The translations under genes and the position numbers were made by a program. 64,000 nt of DNA from AEGEAN-183 sp964614345. Lineage in GTDB: Bacteria; Pseudomonadota; Gammaproteobacteria; Magnimaribacterales; Magnimaribacteraceae. This document shows, piece by piece, positions 33,004-42,156 of this stretch. Under the pieces are notes generated by a model. It saw only the letters and a list, made by a program, of their open reading frames with translations, was not told the DNA's origin and made no database searches. The number at the start of each line of letters is the position of its first letter. The stretch's first letter is position 1. Location of the stretch: positions 1-64,000 of the forward strand of contig CAZTLP010000001.1 in assembly GCA_964614345.1 (NCBI GenBank). Reading direction: 5' to 3'.

Positions 33004-34992
33004 ATGTCCAAAAATAGTGAATTAGCGAACGCCATTAGAATTCTATCCATGGATGCCGTGGAGAATGCCAAATGTGGCCATCCTGGCATGCCCATGGGCA
33101 TGGCAGACATAGCCGAGGTTCTTTGGAGGAACCATCTTAAACATAACCCCAGTAATCCAAATTGGGCCAATAGAGATAGGTTTGTGCTTTCTAATGGGCA
33201 TGGTTCTATGCTGCTTTACAGTCTTCTTCACTTAACAGGCTACGATCTTCCAATGGAAGAAATAAAAAACTTCAGACAATTGGGCTCAAAAACCCCAGGT
33301 CACCCTGAGTTTGGGATCACTCCGGGTGTAGAAACTACCACAGGCCCATTAGGGCAAGGATTAGCCAATGCAGTTGGAATGGCGATAGCAGAGCAATTAC
33401 TCTCTTCAAGGTTTAATAAAGAAGATTTTACTGTAGTGGATCATCTCACTTATGTGTTTTGTGGAGACGGTTGCCTTATGGAGGGGATAAGTCACGAGGC
33501 ATGCTCTTTAGCCGGTACTCTGAAACTGGGCAAGTTAATTGTTTTATATGATGATAATGATATCTCGATAGATGGTCATGTCTCTGGATGGTTTACCGAA
33601 GATATTCCAAAAAGGTTTGAATCTTATGGCTGGCATGTAATTCCGAATATAAACGGTCACGATTCTAATCAGATTGACAAAGCACTTATAGAATCCAAGA
33701 AAAATCTAGACCAGCCAACAATAATTTGCTGCAAGACTGAGATAGGCAAAGGATCGCCAAATAAAGTGGGGACCGCAGGTGTTCACGGTTCAGCTCTTGG
33801 AGAAGAAGAAGTGGCGTTGGTTAGAAAAGAACTGAATTGGGAACACTCTGCCTTTGTTATTCCTGATGAAATCTATTCAAGTTGGGACGCGAAGGATTTA
33901 GGCAATACCTTAGAAGAAGACTGGAAAAAGTCATTCAAAGAATATGAAACTAAATATCCAGATTTAGCAGATGAATTTAGAAGAGCATTATCGAATGACT
34001 TACCCAAAGATTTCTTAGACCAAATTGATGAATTCATTAATAAACAACAAGAGGGCCAAGAAGATATGGCTTCAAGAAAGTCTTCTGAAGTTGTTCTCAA
34101 TTTTTTAGGTCCCTTATTACCTGAATTACTGGGTGGATCAGCAGATCTAAGTGGATCTAACAACACTAGATGGGCTGGGACCAAAGCTATTAATGAGTCA
34201 ATTAATGGCGGAAATTATTTATATTATGGAGTAAGAGAGTTTGCGATGACAGCCATTGTTAATGGAATGGTTTTACATGGAGGGGTTAAACCTTATGCAG
34301 GAACTTTTCTTACATTTTTAGATTATGCAAAAAATGCGGTCAGGCTAGCTGCCCTAATGGAGATACCCTCCATATTCGTATATTCACATGATTCAATAGG
34401 AGTAGGCGAAGATGGTCCTACCCATCAGCCCATAGAACACCTAACAAGCCTCAGATCCACCCCCGGTTTAGAAACTTGGAGACCTTGCGACACTGTTGAA
34501 ACAGCGGTTTCATGGAAAGCAGCTCTCTTGAACAAGAAGAATCCCACAGCCATTATCCTTTCAAGGCAAACCTTGAAAGCTCAAGATAGAAACCAAGAGC
34601 AAACGAGCGATATAGAAAAGGGAGGTTATATTATTCATGATTCTGAGAAAGAGCCCGAGCTAGTCATCATTTCTACAGGTTCTGAATTGGGTGCAGTTAT
34701 AGATGCAGTTCAATCACTTGGGCCTGAAAAGAATGTTCGTGTAGTTTCAATGCCCTGCACTGAGAGATTTGATCAACAAACCAAAGCTTATAAAGAAAGG
34801 GTTTTGGGTAAGGGGATTCTTAAATTAGCTGTAGAAGCTTCATACGATGATTGGTGGATTAAATATGTTGGTTTAGAAGGACAGGTTGTAGGCATGAGTG
34901 AATTTGGAGAATCAGCTCCAGGAAATGATCTTCAAAAACACTATGGTTTCGACAAGGAAAACCTTATAAAAGTCATAGACTCATTGCTTTAA
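33004..34992 (+). CDS. tkt: Transketolase
   Basis: A 662-residue thiamine-diphosphate enzyme that moves two-carbon ketol units in the pentose phosphate pathway. The family start SELANAIRILSMDAVENAKCGHPG fixes the ATG at 33004; an upstream in-frame ATG at 32953 would add 17 unrelated residues. The ThDP motif is GDGCLMEG followed by about 25 residues to DDN. The central pyrimidine domain has YYGVREFAMTAI and HDSIGVGEDGPTHQP. pgk follows after 3 bases. Confidence 0.96.
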   Translation: MSKNSELANAIRILSMDAVENAKCGHPGMPMGMADIAEVLWRNHLKHNPSNPNWANRDRFVLSNGHGSMLLYSLLHLTGYDLPMEEIKNFRQLGSKTPGHPEFGITPGVETTTGPLGQGLANAVGMAIAEQLLSSRFNKEDFTVVDHLTYVFCGDGCLMEGISHEACSLAGTLKLGKLIVLYDDNDISIDGHVSGWFTEDIPKRFESYGWHVIPNINGHDSNQIDKALIESKKNLDQPTIICCKTEIGKGSPNKVGTAGVHGSALGEEEVALVRKELNWEHSAFVIPDEIYSSWDAKDLGNTLEEDWKKSFKEYETKYPDLADEFRRALSNDLPKDFLDQIDEFINKQQEGQEDMASRKSSEVVLNFLGPLLPELLGGSADLSGSNNTRWAGTKAINESINGGNYLYYGVREFAMTAIVNGMVLHGGVKPYAGTFLTFLDYAKNAVRLAALMEIPSIFVYSHDSIGVGEDGPTHQPIEHLTSLRSTPGLETWRPCDTVETAVSWKAALLNKKNPTAIILSRQTLKAQDRNQEQTSDIEKGGYIIHDSEKEPELVIISTGSELGAVIDAVQSLGPEKNVRVVSMPCTERFDQQTKAYKERVLGKGILKLAVEASYDDWWIKYVGLEGQVVGMSEFGESAPGNDLQKHYGFDKENLIKVIDSLL

Positions 34993-34995
34993 AAA

Positions 34996-36153
34996 ATGCA
35001 CCTTAAAGATTTAACTGAATTCCAGCTGTCAGGCAAAAGGGTTTTGTTAAGAGCTGATATGAATGTTCCTTTGATAGGTGGAAAGATTGCAAACACTGAA
35101 AGAATAGACCGTTCTCTTCCAACTATAAAACACATCCTAGAAGAAGGCGGGAAGATTATTTTATTAAGCCATCTCGGAAGGCCGGAAGAAACAGGGAAGG
35201 TACAAGAAGAATTTAGTTTAAAACCAGTAGTCAGTTATTTAGAAGAAAAATTACAAAGACCTATTTCTTTAACTGAAAGTTTAGATTCTTTGAGGGTCCT
35301 CAATGGAAGCTTCACAGTGCTAGAAAATATTAGGTTCTTCAAAGGCGAAAAAGGCAATGATTCCGATTTAGCTAAGAAATTAGGATCCCTTTGCGATATT
35401 TTTGTCTTGGATGCTTTTGCTGCTTCGCACAGAGAACACGCTTCTACTACTGGAGTGATAAGCTTCGTTAATCAAGCATGTATAGGTTTTTTAGTTCGAG
35501 AAGAACTAGAAGCCCTTGAAACTATAGAGAAAGCTAACAGTCCTATCCTTGCAATCCTAGGTGGAGCTAAGATCTCTAGTAAACTTTCTTTGATAAATGC
35601 TTTAGCCAATAAAGTTGATCATTTATTGCTTGGAGGAGGTATTGCGAATACATGCCTCGGTTCAAAAGGACTAGAAATAGGGAGATCTTTAGTAGAACCT
35701 TCGCTTTATTCTGAAGCTAGAAACCTGGTAGAAAAGGACAATGTATTGTTACCAGATAAAGTAGTGGTTGCTCCCAATAAGGAGTCTGCACCTAGAGAGG
35801 TTGGTGTTGAAACATTAAACAAAGAAGAGTGTATATTTGATATATCACCCCTTTACATTGATTCAATCAAGAAGACTTTTGCAGAGGCAAAAACCATTAT
35901 CTGGAATGGCCCTATGGGTTTTTTTGAAGAGGATAAATTTTCTTTAGGAACTATGGCAGTAGCGGAGCTAATTTCTAAATCAGACGCTTACTCAGTAATC
36001 GGAGGTGGAGATACTATTGCTGCGGCAGCGCAAGCAAAGGTTTTGGATTCCATTAGTTATGTGTCAACAGCAGGCGGTGCTTTTTTAAATTATTTAGAAG
36101 GAAAGCCATTACCTGCATTAGTTGCTATAGAAGAAAAAGCCCTTGAATCATAA
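34996..36153 (+). CDS. pgk: Phosphoglycerate kinase
   Basis: A 385-residue kinase of lower glycolysis/gluconeogenesis. It has GKRVLLRADMNVPL, the substrate-binding SHLGRP, LENIRFFKGEKGND, FAASHREHASTTGV, ILGGAKISSKL, the C-terminal nucleotide loop IWNGPMGFFE and GGGDTIAAAAQA. It is packed between tkt (3 bases) and class I fba (44 bases). The usual gapA neighbour in this cluster is missing here. Confidence 0.97.
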   Translation: MHLKDLTEFQLSGKRVLLRADMNVPLIGGKIANTERIDRSLPTIKHILEEGGKIILLSHLGRPEETGKVQEEFSLKPVVSYLEEKLQRPISLTESLDSLRVLNGSFTVLENIRFFKGEKGNDSDLAKKLGSLCDIFVLDAFAASHREHASTTGVISFVNQACIGFLVREELEALETIEKANSPILAILGGAKISSKLSLINALANKVDHLLLGGGIANTCLGSKGLEIGRSLVEPSLYSEARNLVEKDNVLLPDKVVVAPNKESAPREVGVETLNKEECIFDISPLYIDSIKKTFAEAKTIIWNGPMGFFEEDKFSLGTMAVAELISKSDAYSVIGGGDTIAAAAQAKVLDSISYVSTAGGAFLNYLEGKPLPALVAIEEKALES

Positions 36154-36197
36154 AAAAAAGGGACTTAGGATAAATTTCATAAAGAAAGGAGAATTAA

Positions 36198-37211
36198 ATG
36201 TCTTTAGAGAGCTTAGAAGAAATTGCTGCTTATATAGTAGAAGATGGTAGGGGAATTTTAGCTGCTGATGAGAGCAACCCCACTTGTGGTAAAAGGTTTG
36301 AATCCATAGGAGTTGAATCTACTGAAGATAACAGAAGAGATTATAGAGAAATGCTTTTCAGATCTGGAGGCATGAAGGGAAATATAGGTGGAGTAATTTT
36401 GTTCGATGAGACTATTCGTCAAAAAGCTGAGGATGGAACGCCTTTAGTTAATATCATTACAGCACAAGGAGCCCTACCAGGCATAAAAGTAGATAAGGGC
36501 CTAAAACCATTGGATGATTCGCCAAAAGAAACAGTTACTCAAGGTTTGGATGGGCTTAATGAGCGATGTAGTGAATATGAAAAAATAGGAGCTAAATTTG
36601 CTAAATGGAGAGCGGTAATAAATATAGGTGAAGGTATACCCACAGAAGACTGCATTAACCAAAATATGGAAGTTTTAGCTAAATACGCAAAGATAGTTCA
36701 AGAAAATAAGATGGTTCCTATAGTTGAACCCGAAGTTCTAATGGACGGCAATCACTCTATTGAAAGGTGTTTTGAAGTAACGTCTAAAACCTTGGGTGCT
36801 CTCTTTAACTATTTAGATCAACACGAAGTTAATATCAAAGGAACCCTTCTAAAACCAAGCATGGTTATTTCCGGAAAAGATGCTATAGAGCAAGCTGGTG
36901 TAGAAGAGGTAGCAGAAAAAACTTTAAAGTGTTTAATAGCTAACGTCCCTTCAGACCTACCTGGGATAACTTTTTTATCTGGTGGTCAGTCCGATATTGA
37001 TGCCACGGCTCACCTTAACGCAATGAATAAAATTGGTGGATTTGATTGGAAGCTTAGCTTCTCCTATGGTCGAGCACTACAACAACCGGCATTAAAGACT
37101 TGGCTTGGTAAAAAAGAAAATGCTGAAGCAGCTCAAGCGGCTTTATCACATAGGGCACTTATGAATAAAAAAGCAGCCCAAGGCCAATGGGATCAAAGCC
37201 TAGAGAAATAA
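36198..37211 (+). CDS. Class I fructose-bisphosphate aldolase
   Basis: A 337-residue Schiff-base aldolase of the eukaryote-like class I type. It carries RGILAADESNPTCGKRF at the N-terminus, FAKWRAVINIGEG, VPIVEPEVLMDG and GTLLKPSMVISG with the Schiff-base Lys, then FLSGGQSDIDATAHLNAMN, and ends near ALSHRALMNKKAAQGQW. It cleaves fructose-1,6-bisphosphate to triose phosphates. GGAGAA lies before the ATG. Many Gammaproteobacteria use the class II enzyme at this locus, so the class I form is notable. Confidence 0.94.
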   Translation: MSLESLEEIAAYIVEDGRGILAADESNPTCGKRFESIGVESTEDNRRDYREMLFRSGGMKGNIGGVILFDETIRQKAEDGTPLVNIITAQGALPGIKVDKGLKPLDDSPKETVTQGLDGLNERCSEYEKIGAKFAKWRAVINIGEGIPTEDCINQNMEVLAKYAKIVQENKMVPIVEPEVLMDGNHSIERCFEVTSKTLGALFNYLDQHEVNIKGTLLKPSMVISGKDAIEQAGVEEVAEKTLKCLIANVPSDLPGITFLSGGQSDIDATAHLNAMNKIGGFDWKLSFSYGRALQQPALKTWLGKKENAEAAQAALSHRALMNKKAAQGQWDQSLEK

Positions 37212-37233
37212 ATTTTCTTTGCAATTTAAGTAA

Positions 37234-37683
37234 TTGAACTTACTGGCCCAAAGAGTATTAAGTTCTTCTCTTTATATAGGGAAAGAAAAGATTGTATCCA
37301 TCGATAAGGGCATTCTCGCACTGGTAGGATTTGAGAAAGGTGACACTTCCTCTGATTGTGAAATAATCGCTGAGAAAGTACTTAATTATCGAATTTTCCC
37401 AGATGATACAGGTAGGATGGAAAATAGTGTTTTAGATATAGAAGGAGATCTTTTACTAGTTCCTCAGGTAACCTTAGCTTTAGAAACTAGTAAAGGCACT
37501 AGGCCAAGTTTTTCGGAAGCAGCAAGCGCAGATTTGGGGAAAAGACTTTTTGAAGAGCTATCTAATAAGTTAAGAGAGATTCACAATAAATTAGAAGTAG
37601 GGATTTTTGGTGCTGATATGGAAATAAGTCTAATAAATGATGGCCCAGTAACCTTTTTGTTTAAGAGCACTGATTATAATTAA
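37234..37683 (+). CDS. dtd: D-aminoacyl-tRNA deacylase
   Basis: A 149-residue dimeric proofreading enzyme that removes D-amino acids from tRNA. It begins at TTG (LLAQRV in place of the usual ALIQRV), and has LNYRIFPDDTGRMENSV, the catalytic-Thr region VPQVTLALETSKGTRPSF, GIFGADMEISL and the cross-subunit Gly-Pro in NDGPVTF. The usual SQFTL motif reads PQVTL here; the Thr is kept. It converges on tatC with 7 bases between them. Confidence 0.92.
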   Translation: MNLLAQRVLSSSLYIGKEKIVSIDKGILALVGFEKGDTSSDCEIIAEKVLNYRIFPDDTGRMENSVLDIEGDLLLVPQVTLALETSKGTRPSFSEAASADLGKRLFEELSNKLREIHNKLEVGIFGADMEISLINDGPVTFLFKSTDYN

Positions 37684-37690
37684 CTTTCAC

Positions 37691-38422
37691 TTAATCAGTT
37701 TCTGAACTATTTTTGATGAAGATTCGGCTCAAAAATAGGCCGACCTCAAATAAAAACCATGCCGGGATAGCTAAAAGAGTTTGAGATATAACATCGGGCG
37801 GGGTTAAAAGCATACCAAGAATAAAACAACTAACGATAACGTAAGGTCTTTTCTCAGCTAAGCTTTCAGGTGAAGTGATCCCCGTCCAATTTAGCAAGAA
37901 AATTAAGACGGGAATTTCAAAAGCAATAGCAAAAGCTAAGAAAATAGTGAGAATAAAATCCAGATAGCTAGAGATATCAGTCATTACCTTTACGCCTTCA
38001 GGTGTGACTGAGGTAAAGAAACCAAAAACTAGAGGAAACACTAAAAAATAAGCAAATAAAATACCTAAATAAAAAAGCAAGATGCTCGATAAGGTCAATC
38101 CCAGAGCAAACCTCTTTTCAGTTTTATATAGACCAGGTGCAATAAATCTCCACATCTCAGAAAAAAAGTAAGGCAAGGAGATCATGAGTGATAGATAGAA
38201 AGTAAGTTTTAAAGGCGATAGAAAAGGAGAAGCTACTTGAGTAGCAATCATTGAGCTATTTTCTGGCATAAGGGCTTGAAGTGGGCTTGAAGCAAATTCA
38301 TATATTTCATTTGAGAAAAAAATTAAGGGTAAAAATACAACTAGGACACCTATAAAAGATCTAAGTAACCTCATCCTTAACTCTTTTAAATGGTCTAACA
38401 ACGGCAGATCTTTCTCTTTCAT
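37691..38422 (-). CDS. tatC: Sec-independent protein translocase TatC
   Basis: A 243-residue inner-membrane protein with six transmembrane helices and the conserved LPLLDHLKELRMRL start, FYLSLMISLPYFFSEMWRFIAPGLY, FAIAFEIPVLIF, and RPYVIVSCFILGMLLTPPDVISQ. TatC binds twin-arginine signal peptides of folded cargo. It overlaps tatB by one base (TAATG), and the full tatA-tatB-tatC set is present. Confidence 0.96.
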   Translation of the reverse strand: MKEKDLPLLDHLKELRMRLLRSFIGVLVVFLPLIFFSNEIYEFASSPLQALMPENSSMIATQVASPFLSPLKLTFYLSLMISLPYFFSEMWRFIAPGLYKTEKRFALGLTLSSILLFYLGILFAYFLVFPLVFGFFTSVTPEGVKVMTDISSYLDFILTIFLAFAIAFEIPVLIFLLNWTGITSPESLAEKRPYVIVSCFILGMLLTPPDVISQTLLAIPAWFLFEVGLFLSRIFIKNSSETD

Positions 38423-38673
38423 TATTCAGTCGAATCGTTCTCCTTTTTATTTGCTTTTAAATCTTTCATTATTTTCTCATTGTGGAGATCTTGTCTGATC
38501 TCATCCATTCCTACACTTTTTTCTATTTCTGACCTTGTTTGATTGAGGTAAGACTTAATGGCCCCAAATGATCGTGTTGAGGCTTTTATTATTTGAGGGA
38601 GCTTTTCAGGACCTACGACTAATAGACCTACGAATACAATTACAAGTAGTTCTGGAAAACCAATTTCTAACAT
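38422..38673 (-). CDS. tatB: Tat translocase subunit TatB
   Basis: An 83-residue protein with one N-terminal transmembrane helix (GFPELLVIVFVGLLVVGPEKLP), the family G-P-E-K-L-P hinge and an amphipathic helix. It is short compared with TatB of E. coli (171). The Glu near the N-terminus (FPEL) and the position between tatA and tatC separate it from TatA. It gives the cargo-recognition complex with TatC. Confidence 0.92.
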   Translation of the reverse strand: MLEIGFPELLVIVFVGLLVVGPEKLPQIIKASTRSFGAIKSYLNQTRSEIEKSVGMDEIRQDLHNEKIMKDLKANKKENDSTE

Positions 38674-38684
38674 TCAGGTAGATT

Positions 38685-38858
38685 TTATTTATCTGATTCG
38701 TTCTGATTTTCTTCTTTGTCGTCGACTGCTTTTCTGAAATTTTTAAGAAAATTTCCCATTTCAGAACCTAAACTTTTAAGTCTTTTAGGGCCGACAAGTA
38801 ATAAAATGATTACTAAAACAATTAGCAACTGCCAAATACTAATTCCGCCTAAACCCAT
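38685..38858 (-). CDS. tatA: Tat translocase subunit TatA
   Basis: A 57-residue protein with GGISIWQLLIVLVIILLLVG, the Phe/Gly-Pro-x-x hinge variant GPKRLKSLG, an amphipathic helix (SEMGNFLKNFRK) and a short acidic tail. It forms the pore-like oligomer of the Tat system. It lies 11 bases before tatB on the same strand. AGGAGA lies just upstream of its ATG. Too short for simple length cut-offs. Confidence 0.93.
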   Translation of the reverse strand: MGLGGISIWQLLIVLVIILLLVGPKRLKSLGSEMGNFLKNFRKAVDDKEENQNESDK

Positions 38859-38901
38859 TTCATTCTCCTACTAATTTATTAACACCCATCATACTTAAGC
38901 C

Positions 38902-40464
38902 CTAGTTTATAGTCCAAGACAGAAAGAGAATTAGGAGGACTATAAGGGAAATGAAAATTAGAATTCTAGTACCCCTCCTCTCTCTCTTGAGGGTAGTTAT
39001 CAATTCTTCATGTCTAATTTCATTTTCTTTTTGGTAGTCTTCAATTTTATTAATTTGGTCTAATACATTTTCTGCAACTTCGGGAAGTTTTCTAGCTTTC
39101 TCCAGCCACAAACCAGCATTTTTTCTAGCCCAGGCTTCTATTTTTTTAGGGTTATATCTATCCTTTGTCCATTCTTGAAGAAAAGGCTTAGCAATGGACC
39201 AAAAATCTAATTGAGGATAGAGCTGTTTACCCAATCCCTCTATGTTAATAAGAGTTTTTTGCAACAACATTAAAGATGGTTGCATGTGCAGATTAAATCT
39301 TCTAGCCGAATCAAATATATACAGAAGCAATTCCCCAAACTTAATTTTCTCTAAAGGTTGTTCAAACATTGGTTCACAAGCTGATCGTATAGTTCGCTCA
39401 AGATCAGTTGCTCTAGTTTTAGGATCAACCCATCCTGAGTCGATTAAAATATTAGAAATTGACAAGAAATCTCTGCCGATAACCGATAAAAGCATTCTTC
39501 CAATCTGAAATTGTTCTTCTTCTTCTAAAGATCCAACAATGGCATAGTCAACTGCAATATAAGTAGGACTTGTAGGCTCTTGTGCGTTAATAAAAATATT
39601 TCCTGGATGCATATCGGCATGAAAAAAGTTATCTACAAAAACCTGTTTTAAGAAAATTTCCACTCCCCTTTCAGACACTAGTTTTAAATCAACACCCTTT
39701 CCTTTCAGGCCTTTAATATTGTCAACCGGTATACCTGAAATTTTTTCCATTACTAGTACTTTTTCAGTTGAATATTCCAAGTAAACTTCAGGAACATACA
39801 ACAAAGAATTATCTTCAAAATTCCTTTTTGTCTGCTTCATATTAGAAGCTTCAACTCGCATATCTAATTCTGTCTTAATAACGGCTTCATATTCTTTTAC
39901 CAACTCAAACAGCCTTAACCTTCTAGCATCTAAGGAATATTTCTCCGCTTTTTTAGCTATTTTTTTCATTAATGAGATATCTCTATCTATCGCCTTATCA
40001 ATGCCTGGTCTTACAACTTTTATAGCTATCTTTTTTTTCGTATCTTTAAGTTTGGCTGAATAAACTTGGGCTATAGAAGCTGCTGCTATAGGGTTGGGGT
40101 CAAAATCTGTGAATATCTCTTCAATAGATGAATTTAATTCAGCTTCAATTATTTTTTTTGCTTTATCAGTTGGAAAAGCAGAGATGCTATCTTGAAGTGT
40201 ATGCAGGCTTTGGGCAATGTCACTTGGAATTAAGTCAGGCCTTGTAGAAAGAAGCTGTCCGAATTTAATGAAGATGGTGCCTGCTTCTTCAAGAGCTTTT
40301 CTAATTCTTTCCCCCCTAGGCTCTTCTGTTGAGTAGATTCTCCATGGATAAATTATTAATAGGAAAGATAATAGGTTGTTTCTTTGGCTATCTTTTATGA
40401 GGGTGTCTAATCTGGCCTTAGCAAGAACATGTATTATTCGAATTAGTCTTAATATATCTCTCAT
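38902..40464 (-). CDS. ubiB: Ubiquinone biosynthesis kinase-like protein UbiB
   Basis: A 520-residue ABC1/ADCK-family atypical kinase needed for ubiquinone synthesis. It has the KxGQ-type FIKFGQLLSTRPDLIP, the Ala-rich loop replacement AAASIAQVY, VVRPGI, EKISGIPV, FFHADMHPGNIFI and a C-terminal transmembrane helix (ILIFISLIVLLILFLSW). Only one C-terminal helix is evident. It overlaps ubiE by 4 bases. UbiJ, which lies between these two in E. coli, is missing here. Confidence 0.95.
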   Translation of the reverse strand: MRDILRLIRIIHVLAKARLDTLIKDSQRNNLLSFLLIIYPWRIYSTEEPRGERIRKALEEAGTIFIKFGQLLSTRPDLIPSDIAQSLHTLQDSISAFPTDKAKKIIEAELNSSIEEIFTDFDPNPIAAASIAQVYSAKLKDTKKKIAIKVVRPGIDKAIDRDISLMKKIAKKAEKYSLDARRLRLFELVKEYEAVIKTELDMRVEASNMKQTKRNFEDNSLLYVPEVYLEYSTEKVLVMEKISGIPVDNIKGLKGKGVDLKLVSERGVEIFLKQVFVDNFFHADMHPGNIFINAQEPTSPTYIAVDYAIVGSLEEEEQFQIGRMLLSVIGRDFLSISNILIDSGWVDPKTRATDLERTIRSACEPMFEQPLEKIKFGELLLYIFDSARRFNLHMQPSLMLLQKTLINIEGLGKQLYPQLDFWSIAKPFLQEWTKDRYNPKKIEAWARKNAGLWLEKARKLPEVAENVLDQINKIEDYQKENEIRHEELITTLKRERRGTRILIFISLIVLLILFLSWTIN

Positions 40465-41225
40465 TGCTCTGTAGGTTTTGTTCCGGTGTGTATAGCAACA
40501 ACCCCGTTGGTTAAGTTTTCATAATCACAATTTTTAAAACCACAATTTTCAAACAATTTTTTCAACTCGTCTTGGGTTGGATGCATTCTTATAGACTCAG
40601 CTAGATATCGATAACTTTCCTCTGAACTTAAAACAAGTTCTCCAAGCTTAGGAATGATTTCGAAAGAATAAAAATCATAAATTTCTCGTATTATTTCATT
40701 GGTAGGTTTAGAGAACTCTAGAACTATTAATTTTCCACCGGGTTTTAAACAGTACAGTATTGAGTTCAGCGCTTTCTCTTTATCTGTGACATTTCTTAAT
40801 CCAAAAGCAATGGAAATTACATCAAAGGTATTTTGTTTAAAGGGTATTAGTTGAGCATCAAGCTGGACTGCTAAAAAATTATTAAGACCCGAATCAATAA
40901 GCTTGTCTCTTCCTGATACAAGCATCTTTTCATTGATGTCAGAAAGAATTGCTAACCCTTCGTGGTTTAGACGTGGAGCAATTAGGCTAGTCATGTCGCC
41001 CGTTCCCCCTGCTAAATCTAAAAAACAGGAATCAGGTCTAATTTCTGACATTTCAGCAGCCACTCTTTTCCAAATTCTATGAACTCCAAATGACATTAAA
41101 TCATTCATAAGATCATAGCCCTCAACTACATTATCGAAGACCTCTCTAACTTTTTCTCTTTTATCTTCAGAGTCTATTTGTTGAAACCCAAAGTGCGTTT
41201 TTGGTTTTGAGTCCTTTGTATTCAT
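40461..41225 (-). CDS. ubiE: Ubiquinone/menaquinone methyltransferase UbiE
   Basis: A 254-residue SAM-dependent C-methyltransferase. It has HFGFQQIDSEDKREKVREVF, the class I SAM motif FLDLAGGTGDMT, LDAQLIPFKQNTFDVISIAFGLRNV and LVLEFSKP, with YSFEIIPKLGEL near the C-terminus. It acts in ubiquinone synthesis (C-2 methylation of the benzoquinol). It is followed at once by ubiB with a 4-base overlap. Confidence 0.95.
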   Translation of the reverse strand: MNTKDSKPKTHFGFQQIDSEDKREKVREVFDNVVEGYDLMNDLMSFGVHRIWKRVAAEMSEIRPDSCFLDLAGGTGDMTSLIAPRLNHEGLAILSDINEKMLVSGRDKLIDSGLNNFLAVQLDAQLIPFKQNTFDVISIAFGLRNVTDKEKALNSILYCLKPGGKLIVLEFSKPTNEIIREIYDFYSFEIIPKLGELVLSSEESYRYLAESIRMHPTQDELKKLFENCGFKNCDYENLTNGVVAIHTGTKPTEQ

Positions 41226-41263
41226 TTTAGGGCCGCGTATTTTAACTCACGGGCTCGACATTC

Positions 41264-42115
41264 TTAATTATGATTCCTAATTATCTTATCTAATGAAGAA
41301 ACAAATACATTTAGTCTCTTCTTAAATTTTTTTCTTTGAGCCTCATTCAAGGAAGCTATCGTAGTGGCTATGATCTCATGATATACAGCCTCTCTATTTC
41401 CTCTTTGCTCAGAATCTAGCAAACTATTTAAATGGTCAGAGAGTAAAAAATTATAATTTTCAGAATCTCTTTTCCTGAGAATTGTTATAAGTTCTTTATT
41501 CCAAGTATCTTGTCGTTCAATTGAAGAGGTGTCTTCCTCTTTTATCTCTTTGGCCAAGTCTCTTATAGTCTTAAGTTGTTTATCATCTAACTTAACACCT
41601 AGGAATTTCGCTAATCTTTGTACTGATTCTGTGATACTTTCTTCTTGGCTTAGATTTTTTGACTCTTTTAAAGATTCTGTCCACCTTTCAATTCTTTTTT
41701 GAAAAAAGAGGTTTACTTCTTCTACCTGTTTGTCAGTAACAGTTCTACAAAATTTAACCATATGAGGAGTAAAGAAATTATTACTTGCTTCAAATAAAGC
41801 CTCACCCTCTTTAAATATACTTCGAATATCTTTTGTTGCTGTTGTCTCATCTAGATCTCTAATTTTTATAATTAAACTTCTATATTTAGGAATTTCGGAA
41901 GTTGAATTCCATTCAAGATATTCTTTAGTAACTGACCTTATGTAAGATTTTTGTTCATTAGTGAAGTCTGCATATTTAAAAAAATAATTTGCTAGGTAAA
42001 TATCAAGTCGGTCATACCACCATTGTCCTAAGGCAGAACAAGAAATAAGTGAAACAGTTAAAAAACCCAAAGAAAGTCTTTTTTTATAACCTGGTAAATT
42101 CTTTTTAAGTGCCAT
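41264..42115 (-). CDS. DUF6279 family lipoprotein
   Basis: A 283-residue lipoprotein with a basic start, a hydrophobic segment and lipobox LISC (Cys26), followed by the family pattern WWYDRLDIYLANYF and FTNEQKSYIRSVTKEYLEWN. The rest is charged and predicted alpha-helical. The family is found next to other envelope genes and has no established function. It lies 38 bases upstream of ubiE on the same strand and divergent from orn. Confidence 0.8.
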   Translation of the reverse strand: MALKKNLPGYKKRLSLGFLTVSLISCSALGQWWYDRLDIYLANYFFKYADFTNEQKSYIRSVTKEYLEWNSTSEIPKYRSLIIKIRDLDETTATKDIRSIFKEGEALFEASNNFFTPHMVKFCRTVTDKQVEEVNLFFQKRIERWTESLKESKNLSQEESITESVQRLAKFLGVKLDDKQLKTIRDLAKEIKEEDTSSIERQDTWNKELITILRKRDSENYNFLLSDHLNSLLDSEQRGNREAVYHEIIATTIASLNEAQRKKFKKRLNVFVSSLDKIIRNHN

Positions 42116-42156
42116 GATGAGTTATTATACTTTTCATCATTCATTGAGAATAATTC

